Assembly: GCF_000740895.1 (NCBI RefSeq)
Contig: NC_025260.1
Coordinates: 2,646,001-2,710,000 of the forward strand
From: Theileria orientalis strain Shintoku
Lineage: Eukaryota > Apicomplexa > Aconoidasida > Piroplasmida > Theileriidae
Length of the DNA: 64,000 nt
Direction of reading: 5' to 3'
The position numbers and the translations under genes are program-made. Under the pieces are notes generated by a model. It made no database searches, was not told where the DNA came from, and saw only the letters and a list, made by a program, of their open reading frames with translations. Shown here piece after piece: positions 54,138-63,000 of the stretch. How positions within the stretch are numbered: position 1 is the first letter of the stretch; each line of letters opens with the position of its first letter.

Positions 54138-54262
54138 TATAAAGAAAAGTGGAATTATAAGATAATATTTGTTTCAAAATAAAAAAGAAATAAAAAATAA
54201 ACTTGAAAATAAAAAATAAATATAAAATTAATAAAAAAATTGGATAATATGTAGGGATGACA

Positions 54263-54754
54263 TTAATTGTTCAATTTGTGGTGATGTAATTTAGCAAGGC
54301 TCTTCCAAGCCCAAACGAAGAATTCAGGATGCCGTTTGATGACTCGAGAACCGGATTCCTCAGAAATGACCTAAGGAAAGATGAAAAGGGGAAAAATAAA
54401 AAAATACAAGTACACATCCGTCATTAATCAAGTTATCGACGAGCTTCTCGTAAATTACCTTGAGTTTATCATAACTGTAAGAGTTCTAAAAATAAATAAT
54501 GAAAAATGGAGGGGGGAATTACATCATTAACGAATTTCCCAGGGTTCTCGAGATACCTGAATGAGGATGTATGTGAGTGTATTAAAAAAAAATTAAGTAA
54601 TAAATATGAGTTAACCGAACCAGGAAACGATCGTTTTTTCATTGCAGGACTCTCCTTGGCATTTTTGAAGTAGGTATTTGCCAACGTAATAGGCGAAATG
54701 GACATAGGAGTTGTATTCGACCACAAGATTCTTGTGTAAATCAAGCGTACTCAT
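54263..54754 (-). CDS. Small protein of unknown function
   Basis: Four exons with introns of 64, 37 and 43 nt, 115 residues. The frames fit only with these splices, and the longest unspliced frame here (54469-54744) is out of register. The protein has a Tyr-rich start (YNSYVHFAYYVGKYLLQKC) and a helical, basic C-terminus (RHPEFFVWAWKSLAKLHHHKL). No known domain was recognised. It lies between two tRNA-Pro genes. Confidence 0.6.
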
Positions 54755-54932
54755 AATGCCATTGTTAAAAAAGTGTGGATGAAAGTGTGATCAAATTAAT
54801 ATTAAAAGTAACACCATAAATGTAATGTAATAAAATACCCATATCTCAAATAATGATGGAAGGTGAAAGCAGTAAAAACGATATTAGCGTTGATACAAAT
54901 GTATTTTAAATAACTAAAGATTTTTATTAAAT

Positions 54933-55004
54933 GGGCTGCTCCGGGAATTGAACCCGGGACCTCTCGCACCCGAAGCGAGAATCATACCACTAGACTAAGC
55001 AGCC
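54933..55004 (-). tRNA. tRNA-Pro (anticodon CGG)
   Basis: The minus-strand acceptor stem GGCTGCT pairs with AGCAGCC. The anticodon stem CTCGC/GCGAG encloses TTCGGGT. The T arm is CCGGGTTCAATTCCCGG. Confidence 0.96.
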
Positions 55005-55268
55005 TCCGACTCAGGCCGCAATTATAGGTTTATGATAAGTAACAAATAAATAATTCAATTTTAATCAATATGTTAAGATATGCTGATTATTAAGATTTTT
55101 GAAAATGTTGATTAAATCAAATCTAATAAATGACAAAATATATGTGTCTACAAAGAACACCAAATATTAAGATTTAGAATAACCTTTATATGGTTAAGAA
55201 TTCAAATATTAGAGTTGATCTAAATTGTAACTAAAATGATATAAACTAAAATTTGGGACTCCCGACTA

Positions 55269-55340
55269 GGTTGCTTGGTCTAGTGGTATGATTCTCGCTT
55301 AGGGTGCGAGAGGTCCCGGGTTCAATTCCCGGAGCAACCC
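55269..55340 (+). tRNA. tRNA-Pro (anticodon AGG)
   Basis: The plus-strand acceptor stem GGTTGCT pairs with AGCAACC. The anticodon stem CTCGC/GCGAG encloses TTAGGGT. The T arm is identical to the CGG gene. About 265 bp of AT-rich sequence without another gene separates it from the CGG gene. Confidence 0.96.
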
Positions 55341-55432
55341 TTTTGAGATATATTTCATTAATTGATAAATTGTTAAAGTATTTTTATAATTATATAACAT
55401 AGTGGTTTATGAAATAGAATGAGTGTGTACTT

Positions 55433-56310
55433 ATGCAGAAACAACAGGAGCTTGACAGAGAGAGTGTCCAAATGCTATTGGCATTCGGATCGGACCAAAT
55501 ACAAGTATTTTTATAAAAATTTTAAAAAAGGCGTAGAAGGCTGGAATATTGCTACAACTTCACGCAGTAACAATAGCATCAGGACAGTCAATATTGCACA
55601 AGTTTTACGTGTCACATAACCTAAAGGAATATAATATAAAAGTAAGTATAAGAGATATTATAAAAATAATGTAGCCTACATCAGCAGCTTGTTGTTTTTT
55701 AGCATGTAAATTGGAGGAGAACCACAGGAAGTTGGAGCAAGTGGCCAAAATATTTGAATTTTTGAGATACTACGAAGATGAAAGTAAATCATACAAGTAC
55801 TCGTCAGAGAACGAGAACGTAAGCGTTAAGAGTAAATATAGTAAAGTAGATCCTGAAAAAGGAAATTCTGAGAATAGAGAGGGAAATACTGGTAGGATTC
55901 GCATTCAGGCTCGACAAGATCATGGTACTGCCACATAGATACATACTCCAGTACACGTACGCACTGTTCCGAAACTTGGACAAGTACACATCGCACAGCG
56001 TGGATAAGCTGGCACAGAGAGCCTGGGGGTACCTGAACGACAGGTAAGCAATAGAAGAAATAACAAACCAGTATGAGGACGTCACTGTGTTGCGAAATCA
56101 GGCCAGGAGTAATCGCAGCAGGGTGTATATACCTATCGGCCACGTCGCTGGGAATACCACTGAAAAAGGTGGGTTGGAGTTGCCAAAAATAATGAGTAGG
56201 AAACCGAGTGGTTTCAAGTATTTGAAGCAACCTGGGAAGAAATAATAAAAGTGTGTAAAGAAATGGATAGACTTTACGCAATGGGAAAGCCAAAATACAT
56301 AGAAGTATAG
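55433..56310 (+). CDS. Cyclin L-like protein
   Basis: Six exons with introns of 32, 33, 31, 28 and 31 nt, 240 residues, the sum being a multiple of three. The cyclin box shows KAGILLQLHAVTIASGQ, HKFYVSHNLKEY, FLACKLEE, IEREILVGFAFRLD, VLPHRYIL and RPGVIAAGCIYLSA. The pattern, including the late MRTSLCCEIRPG segment, suits cyclin L or K of the transcription/splicing kinases. It would pair with a CDK11/CRK-type kinase to phosphorylate RNA polymerase II or splicing factors. There is no RS tail as in animal cyclin L. A 5' exon before 55433 cannot be ruled out. The 28-nt intron is the shortest seen here. Confidence 0.85.
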
Positions 56311-56422
56311 GCCCCGGAAAGGGGAGAAAAGTAAATAAAAGTGTAATATAAAAAAATTAAAGTTACAAGTTAAATCAGAGCTGCATTAGTGAGTTTATTA
56401 AACTTCATTCGAGCAATCGACC

Positions 56423-56947
56423 TCAGTGAACGTGAGTGAAAACTAAAGCTGGAATAATTATGGTACAAAGAAGGCTGGGAACGGAGTAGGATCCTGCCTT
56501 CTTCTTCCCGGTGGCCTTCGCAGGGTCCCTGGCCTGAGTTTCCTTGGGAGTGAACTCGTCCATCAGAGTGCGATAAGTAACAGGGTTTATCTCCTTCCAC
56601 AAGTCACCGTCCCGGGAGTAATACTTGTGCTCAGCAGATTTCCCCTTCTCCAAAAATAAATGAAGAAGTTTCCCCTGTCCAGTTTCAGGGTAGAGAATGG
56701 CGCCAGTGCATTCCGCAGCCCCGCCTTTCCAGATTTCGCGAGACCCGTCCACCACCTTCGTGATCCTGTTTTTCAGCGTAGGATTAAACTTTCGACACGC
56801 CAGCCCGTCGATGTAATATATCTTTATATTTATACGTTGTGTGCCTTCGCTGGAAGCACTGGGTGATAAATCTAAAATCAAGTTATCACATTCACAGAAA
56901 AACAAGTTTAACACAAATATAAGTAATATTTGGCCTATCCTAGCCAT
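56423..56947 (-). CDS. Secreted FAINT-domain protein, possible GPI anchor
   Basis: Single exon, 174 residues. A signal peptide (IGQILLIFVLNLFFCECD) precedes one FAINT-type domain. This has the usual run INIKIYYIDGLACRKF, EIWKGG, LLHLFLEKG and KYYSRDGDLWKEI. A Lys/Ala-rich linker leads to a hydrophobic C-terminal tail (SVPSLLCTIIIPALVFTHVH), which may be a GPI-attachment signal. FAINT proteins of Theileria are exported to the host-cell compartment or parasite surface. Specific role unknown. Confidence 0.82.
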   Translation of the reverse strand: MARIGQILLIFVLNLFFCECDNLILDLSPSASSEGTQRINIKIYYIDGLACRKFNPTLKNRITKVVDGSREIWKGGAAECTGAILYPETGQGKLLHLFLEKGKSAEHKYYSRDGDLWKEINPVTYRTLMDEFTPKETQARDPAKATGKKKAGSYSVPSLLCTIIIPALVFTHVH

Positions 56948-57799
56948 AATTTAATGTACAAGTAGCATTATAGGAAAATGTGTAAACCGGAAACGATGGG
57001 GAGGCCAAGTGTGTAGAATCCACAATCACTGAGGTGCGAAGATGGTGAATATGGCAAACAACATAAAAAATGTGTTAAAAACTGAATAAAAATGAGATGT
57101 GTAACTTGCCTTAAAAATTGGTGCAACGTTCAAAATATTAATGACAATAAAAGAGGTGGAGTAAGATGATAAGGAAAAACTTTAAACACATATACATTGA
57201 ATTTTAAAATCTGATAAAATAAAATTGGAGATTTTAAAAAACAAAATGATTTAAAATTTAGAAAAGATTCCCTGAAAATTATCAATAAAAGACGAGATAA
57301 ATAAATTGATCACAAAATAATAATTAATAGAAATACAATTAAGAAAATAGATTTATAGTTTAAATATGAGTTGTATCTGTGTTGTAATTAATATGGAAAA
57401 TTTATAATTTATAGGTTTAAAAATATTAAATTATTATATTGGTACAGTGAAGTTAAGGCGTTAAGTGATAAAACGTCGAGGCCCTAAACTCCGCGGGTTG
57501 GTGTATCCCATGTGAAAAACTGCATTGTTCGAAATCAATGAGTAGAATCCATTGTGTGAGTATGGCCAGAGAATTAACTACATTTGCGACAAAAAGATGT
57601 TAAAAACATTTCAAACGATCCAGTTTGAAAACCCAAAAGGTAAATGTTATTGAACAATTATATGGTACAAGGGTTTAAAGCTGATACAACGTGTAATGAA
57701 AGTTGTTGTGCGCCGATCATCGGGGTAGTGCAACTTCAAAAATTCCCAAAATGAAAATTAAATAAATTTAACCTTCAATCAAAGTGGAAATGTTTTGAG
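56948..57799. other. Intergenic spacer holding a GC-richer segment (possible structured RNA)
   Basis: Most is AT-rich, with ATGTGTAA at 56978-56985 and 57097-57104. Between about 57440 and 57750 the composition is more balanced and hairpins can be drawn, for example AAGTTG near 57700 with CAACTT near 57731, enclosing CCGATCATCGG. No tRNA, snRNA or coding frame was recognised. Confidence 0.35.
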
Positions 57800-58306
57800 T
57801 TATGTTATCCCATGAAGAGATGATAATAGACTGATTAATAAAGCCAAGTGTGTAGATAGAGATAGAAACGAGCCCTTCTTCCTTTTAAACAACCCCAAGA
57901 ATCCACGGCTCGATCTTTTATTTAAAGCGTCTTTAAAATCTGAGTATGTAATGGGTGTCCAGGTGGAAATCGTGTTCATGAAATACAAATTCCACTCCTC
58001 ATCGGGCTTAACAACTTTCATGTAAATTAGAAAAGGCTTATCGTTACTCTTATAAACGTCAACCTGAAGACATTGCTGTTTATAAGAAAGCCTTTGCCAT
58101 ATGAAATTGTAGTCCTGAATTACCCGTGCGATTATAAAGCTCCTTTTGGGGGTATATCTGATAAACTCCTCTCCCTCATCCTTAATCGGCTCCATCCTGA
58201 ACATTTCATCGTCTAGATTCTTAGAAATGTCCAATGTTTGAGCCATTTTCTCGGCCCTGCATTCCAAAGTTAACAACGCTATTATCAGGGTTGCAACACA
58301 CTGCAT
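57800..58306 (-). CDS. Secreted FAINT-like protein with hydrophobic C-terminus
   Basis: Single exon, 168 residues. Signal peptide: MQCVATLIIALLTLECRA. The middle resembles a single degenerate FAINT unit: QVDVYKSNDKPFLIYMKVV, EWNLYFMNTISTWTPIT, then SDFKDAL. The C-terminus is basic (KRKKG) and then hydrophobic (LALLISLLSSLHGIT), which could be a GPI signal or tail anchor. It has the same layout as the gene at 56423, so the two may be related surface proteins. Function unknown. Confidence 0.75.
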   Translation of the reverse strand: MQCVATLIIALLTLECRAEKMAQTLDISKNLDDEMFRMEPIKDEGEEFIRYTPKRSFIIARVIQDYNFIWQRLSYKQQCLQVDVYKSNDKPFLIYMKVVKPDEEWNLYFMNTISTWTPITYSDFKDALNKRSSRGFLGLFKRKKGSFLSLSTHLALLISLLSSLHGIT

Positions 58307-58891
58307 TATTTAAAGCTTGTTAAAAGGCTCTCATTTAGTCATACAAAACTAAAAAATATAAATAAAACATTAATAAAAAATATTACTAATGTGTACAAAT
58401 ACAAATGAAGTTTGTGCAGATGTTAAAAGTGTGTTAATATGATTCTTAAAGGTGGGGATAAAATATTAAAAAAAGGTAATAATAGAGAAAGCAAAATAAG
58501 AATATAAATTATAAATGTACTTATGTGTTAAACGAAAATAAAAAGGACAAAAAAACATGGATAATAAAATCCCCAAATACTAATTTAAATAATCAAGTAG
58601 TTTTAAAGTAAAAAATAAAGATACACATTATTTATTTATATATAATGGTTATGTGTATGTTTAAAGAGTAATTTGAAGAAAGGTATAATGTCCGAAGTAA
58701 TTAATGATCTATGCAAGAAGCCAATATTTACATAAGACAAAAAAATAAGAATATGTACATGAATATAAGTTTATAACATTCGTTATGATAATTTTTTATA
58801 AGTACTTGTGAAAAAAAATTAAAAATTAAAGCCCGAATCCATATAATTTTGTGGTGTGACGAGGCGTTAATTACAGTATATATTTTTCGAA
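58307..58891. promoter_or_regulatory. Divergent spacer upstream of the PSD gene
   Basis: AT-rich, about 585 bp, with poly-A tracts. A 75-codon minus-strand frame at 58728-58955 overlaps the PSD start and looks accidental. Confidence 0.4.
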
Positions 58892-59575
58892 ATGCGTCAT
58901 TTTCCCATCTCAAAACACGGACTGGGTTATATCGGAGTACCATTGTTCTTATCATTATTATCGTTCGCCTTTTCAGAATATTTAGCCTTCTTTTTTATAT
59001 TTCTGACAATATTGGTAACATATTTTTTCCGTGACCCTAAAAGATTAGTCCCCGATAATGATTCTCTGGTACTCAGCCCAGCCGATGGAGTCGTAACCTC
59101 AGTGGAAGTTGTAGATTCACCTTTAGCAGATGGAACAAGACTAAACAGAGTCTCAGTATTTCTCAATGTTCTAAACGTACACGTTAACCGCTCGCCGGTT
59201 ACAGGAGTAGTCAAATCTGTAAAATATAAACCTGGAGAATTCCTCAACGCCTTGAAGGAGGAGTCCGTAGCCAGGAACGAAATGATACGCACCGTGTTTT
59301 TATCACAATACGGGAACTACACCCTCATCACAGAACAGTTGGCCGGTCTAATTGCAAAAAGAGCAGTTTGTGATCTCCAACCAGGAGACGAAGTCAAAGT
59401 AGGCTCGAGGATGGGAATGATTAAGTTCGGGAGCAGAGTGAACACATACTTTCCACTCGACGTAAAGCCTTTAGTAGTCAAAGGCCAGCCAGTGTCAGCA
59501 GGACAAACACTCTTCGCATACCTAGATCCAAAACTATCAGAAGGATCTCAAAACTTCAAATACGACAAGATTTAA
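58892..59575 (+). CDS. psd: Phosphatidylserine decarboxylase, compact bacterial type
   Basis: Single exon, 227 residues. Two short membrane helices near the N-terminus (YIGVPLFLSLLSFAF, LAFFFIFLTILVTYFF) lead into FRDPKRLVPDNDSLVLSPADGVV. Later come SVFLNVLNVHVNRSPVTG, KYKPGEFLNALKEESVARNE, and EQLAGLIAKRAVC. The self-cleavage site is KFGSR, with Gly180-Ser181 where the pyruvoyl group forms. This is the compact, alpha-proteobacterial or archaeal-like PSD class rather than the longer mitochondrial type with LGST. The enzyme converts phosphatidylserine to PE. It is intronless, unlike most neighbours. Confidence 0.9.
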   Translation: MRHFPISKHGLGYIGVPLFLSLLSFAFSEYLAFFFIFLTILVTYFFRDPKRLVPDNDSLVLSPADGVVTSVEVVDSPLADGTRLNRVSVFLNVLNVHVNRSPVTGVVKSVKYKPGEFLNALKEESVARNEMIRTVFLSQYGNYTLITEQLAGLIAKRAVCDLQPGDEVKVGSRMGMIKFGSRVNTYFPLDVKPLVVKGQPVSAGQTLFAYLDPKLSEGSQNFKYDKI

Positions 59576-59599
59576 CACAACCTTAATCTCCATTAAATT

Positions 59600-59785
59600 T
59601 AACAATATGTGTATAAACATAAGTATACATATATACATACACCCACGTATACACACACCTATACATATGTATGAAAATAGATACATAAACGTATACAAAC
59701 ATATACAAATGCTTCACCATATGGTAATATGTGTACCTTATAGGAACATATACATTTACAAATGTGTTTATATAGTAAATTACAA
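59600..59785. repeat. ATACATA/TATGTGT low-complexity tract
   Basis: Alternating purine-pyrimidine sequence with many TATACA, ACACAC and CATATG words, similar to the tract at 48440-48710. It lies between the convergent PSD and two-unit secreted genes. False frames of Tyr, His and Ile arise here. Confidence 0.8.
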
Positions 59786-60010
59786 TACAAATGTGTAAAC
59801 AAGGATAAAAAGGGAAACCACAAAACATGAATACAGTAAGTACAACATAAAAGACAGGAACATTGGTGTAGATAGAACATAGATGATACTAATGTTCAAG
59901 TAATCTAAAGAGTAAAAATGATGAAATGAATCACATTACAATCTGTAGATAACAGAAGCAAGTTCTTTTGCAAACTTAGTAATGGAAAATTAAACAGCGA
60001 TTGATCTATT

Positions 60011-61219
60011 TTATAACACTTTATTCCACTTTAGTTTAAGTCCCAAAACGGCTACGTGAGATGGAAGCTTGTCAAAAAGACCTTTGGCGAGCTCTAAGGG
60101 GACATGTTCATGAACGAAGTCTACAAAAGTAGAAGGAGCGGGAACGTGGTTGTGAGTAGGTACTTCAAATGGAAGTGCGGCTCCCGGGAACACATGAACC
60201 CTCTCAAAGCCATGATCTCCCTTGACAAATCCAGCAGCCCTGAACACAGTGTTTTCCAAACGGGGATGCCAAAACTCAAGATTGAGTGCAAACCAGGTCT
60301 TGCAGTCAGAAAATCCGAGCAGTTCAACGAGAGCCTCGCCTGGGAACTCAGGGAGCGTCAAGGGAACAAGTCTAGGTGTTGTAAGGCCTGGGGTAACAAG
60401 ACCTCCACTCAAATCAGCGCCCAATTTTGGCACCAGGTAAACAAATCTTAGCTGTTTGTGCTCTCCAACTGCAGGGCGATGAACAAAAGTGTGGAGAGCA
60501 TGAGAAGCGACCCTTTTGTCGAGTTTGTGATCACCTGGAGCAAGCTTGAGATTTTCCAAATTAAGAGGAGCTGCCGGAACAACAAGTTCGGCAGGTGGAA
60601 CCACTGGCTCAACCTTTTCGGGAGGTGGCAAGAACCCAGCGAGTGCCAGAGAAACTGGGTGAGAGGGGAGAAGATCCAGCAAATCTTCGACAAAGTAGTG
60701 TTTCATATAAAGCTTAACAAAATCAAAGAACGTGAGTCCTGGCAGAGGAGAAAGGACGTCAGGAAGGAGGGCGTGCCTTACCCACTCATCATCCTTCTTG
60801 ACGAAACCAGCGGCCTTGGCTGTGAGGTCTTCCAATCCTGGATGCCACAGGTGAACATTGAGAGCATACCACGTTTTACAATCAGAAAACGCGAATAATT
60901 CGACCAGTTCCTCACCCGGGAATGCGGGAACAGTGAAAGGAAGGACTTTGGAGGTGGTTAAGGCTGGAGTGGCCAGGCCACGGGTCAAATCGGCGCCAAC
61001 CTTGGGCTTCATAAAGAAAAATCTCAAAACCTCCACGTCGCCAGGCCCATGTCTGTGTCTAACTGTGCCATGAACCGTAGAAGCGACCCTGGCGTCAGCC
61101 AAGGGGTCCCCGGGACGGTGCTTAAGAACATCCTCCAAATTCAGGGGGGGAAGAGAAACCGGAGGGACCTCAGCAAATACAGCTGAAACTATATAAAAAA
61201 CAAAAACAAGTTTGTTCAT
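60011..61219 (-). CDS. Secreted protein of two duplicated ~185-residue units
   Basis: Single exon, 402 residues from the Met at 61219, where a signal peptide fits (NKLVFVFYIVSAVFA). An in-frame ATG at 61324 would add 35 residues and bury the signal. The mature protein is two copies of one unit, each opening with PLNLE. Shared landmarks are GADL, TPxLTT, LPxFPGE, FSDCKTWxALN, WHPxLE, AAGFVK, and LPSH near the end. Each unit holds one conserved Cys in SDCKTW. The units are about half identical by eye. It may be a very diverged FAINT-like beta fold, but I do not recognise a family. Confidence 0.8.
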   Translation of the reverse strand: MNKLVFVFYIVSAVFAEVPPVSLPPLNLEDVLKHRPGDPLADARVASTVHGTVRHRHGPGDVEVLRFFFMKPKVGADLTRGLATPALTTSKVLPFTVPAFPGEELVELFAFSDCKTWYALNVHLWHPGLEDLTAKAAGFVKKDDEWVRHALLPDVLSPLPGLTFFDFVKLYMKHYFVEDLLDLLPSHPVSLALAGFLPPPEKVEPVVPPAELVVPAAPLNLENLKLAPGDHKLDKRVASHALHTFVHRPAVGEHKQLRFVYLVPKLGADLSGGLVTPGLTTPRLVPLTLPEFPGEALVELLGFSDCKTWFALNLEFWHPRLENTVFRAAGFVKGDHGFERVHVFPGAALPFEVPTHNHVPAPSTFVDFVHEHVPLELAKGLFDKLPSHVAVLGLKLKWNKVL

Positions 61220-62095
61220 GACAAAGAAGACAAAATAATAACAACTAAAATACAAAGACAGTCCTGAAGGCGTCCGGAGGAGACTTATAGAGAAATGTGG
61301 GGATGGAAGAACGATAAATAACATAAGTGGTGTATATTTACCTCTTTCTAACCCTTACACAATCGCTTCTTGTTTGGAATACGACCCATTTCCCTATGTA
61401 ATTGACCTTTATTCCCTGTTAGACAAAAAAGTAACCTGGATAGTGGTCAAATTTGATTAAATTCATTGTTCAATTGAAACCCTCAATAACTTAATTTTTG
61501 ATGTGTTTAATCCCTCATTCCTAGCCTTCCCTGTTTTTGAAACTTCCATCTTTTTTCCTTTTTTAATTTTGTGCCTCCATTATCACATTTATTTAATCAA
61601 GCCATTATCGAAGTTCTCACCGACATTTTGAAACTTTATTAGCAATATCATTGATTGATTGATAAAAATATATGACTTTTTCATAATATATGTTAATGTT
61701 TACGTCCCACTACCAAGTTTGGATTCTATGACCTATTTTTATATCATTTATTATTTATAATTGTAGTTAACTGTTTTTTACTTCATATTAGTGTGTAGTA
61801 TTAACTTTTCTTTTTATTAAAAAATTATATTTTAACAGGTGTATCGATAAATCTGATTTACTAACATTCGATACATAACATATTTGCTTTATATAGTATT
61901 TGCGTAGATTTGTAAGATTAACAAGCTAAAATGATAAGCATTGAACCTGGTGTATGGATGTGTAAATACACATCTAAAAATGGTGCTTTGTATGAACTGA
62001 AAATAGATACTAATTTAAAGATTCTTAATAGACAATATAAATTAATAGATCACAAATTAAATATAATTAGAAAAATTTTGTATACAAAAAAACAA
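61220..62095. promoter_or_regulatory. Divergent spacer between two secreted-protein genes
   Basis: AT-rich, with T-rich and pyrimidine-rich runs near 61440-61580. An open frame upstream of 62096 (from 61931) joins the next gene but lacks a signal sequence at its start. No other gene was seen. Confidence 0.4.
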
Positions 62096-62479
62096 ATGAA
62101 AAAATCTGCATATGCCATTGTAGCTTTTCTGCTTTTATTAGCAGATAAATATGCAAAATGCCACATTGATGTAACAATAGACTTAAAAGTAAAATGTAGT
62201 AACAAACTCTGGGACTACGAACACCTAGGATACGCGTACGGCAATTATGATAGTTTCCTTTACCATCTGAAAGAGGGATATAAATGTTACAGAGTAACTT
62301 ACGGAAATACTGTAATTTGGAAGTCAGCTGGAAATGAAAGGGCAGATAGGGTAGTTCTCAGTGGTAGAGGATCACAAAGAAAAATGGTTGAAATAGATTT
62401 GGACGATGATACCGTAATTTATTATTTCAAACCAGGCCGATTTAGAACGTGGAAAAGATACATTAGTGATAATATATGA
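62096..62479 (+). CDS. Secreted single-FAINT-domain protein
   Basis: Single exon, 127 residues from the Met at 62096. That start gives a signal peptide (MKKSAYAIVAFLLLLADKYAKC). The open frame reaches back to an ATG at 61931, which would add 55 residues before the signal and seems less likely. The body matches a FAINT pattern: LKEGYKCYRVTYGNTVIWKSA, then DRVVLSG, then DTVIYYFKPGRFRTWKRYI. No anchor or C-terminal tail. Role unknown. Confidence 0.75.
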   Translation: MKKSAYAIVAFLLLLADKYAKCHIDVTIDLKVKCSNKLWDYEHLGYAYGNYDSFLYHLKEGYKCYRVTYGNTVIWKSAGNERADRVVLSGRGSQRKMVEIDLDDDTVIYYFKPGRFRTWKRYISDNI

Positions 62480-63000
62480 TCATAAAAACAAAGTGTGTAA
62501 GATAAACAAAAATTTTATCAGTAAACAAAGGTAAAAAATGTTAATTAAAACATTGTAAAACAAAACCAAGTTTCATAGTATATATAAAAACCATTTTAAT
62601 TTAATTTAATGAAAGCAAAGCGTAAAATCAATTTTATAATGTGATAAGGTAGACAAAGGGTACATAATAGTTAATATGATAATTTTTAGTAAATGAAGAA
62701 GAGCCCAAATAATATAATCATTCATTTAGTATTGTGTAACGGTAAATGGTGCGCTGGAAGGAGAAAAAATAAAAAATAATAAAGAAGTTAATGAACATGT
62801 GCCAAGAAAAGGAAGGTGATAAAGTGGTAATATCCATAAAAGGGGGAATTTTTACGAGATAAAAAAATTTAGAATAAACCCAAAGGGTAATAAGTAAGTT
62901 AAAATGAAGAATAAACTAATATAAACGACGTATCCGGGTCCCCATAGGTAAAAAATATTCAAACATGGAGTAACATTTAACTAAGGAGGTCTTGGCAGAT
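62480..63000. other. Intergenic, AT-rich
   Basis: About 520 bp between two genes in the same direction. No gene was recognised. Short GC-richer words near 62930 (ATCCGGGTCCCCATAGG) may be part of the next gene's leader. Confidence 0.4.

Noticed and set aside
57470..57500. Telomerase RNA template (GCCCTAAACT)
   Set aside because: Only one telomere-like unit is present with a mismatch to a second, so template function is not supported. It is kept only as part of a general RNA candidate.
59583..59880. Minus- and plus-strand frames rich in Tyr, His and Ile
   Set aside because: Produced by the ATACATA tract between convergent genes.
61931..62095. N-terminal extension of the single-FAINT protein
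   Set aside because: Using the upstream ATG would bury the signal peptide. The Met at 62096 is preferred, though the upstream start is not fully excluded.
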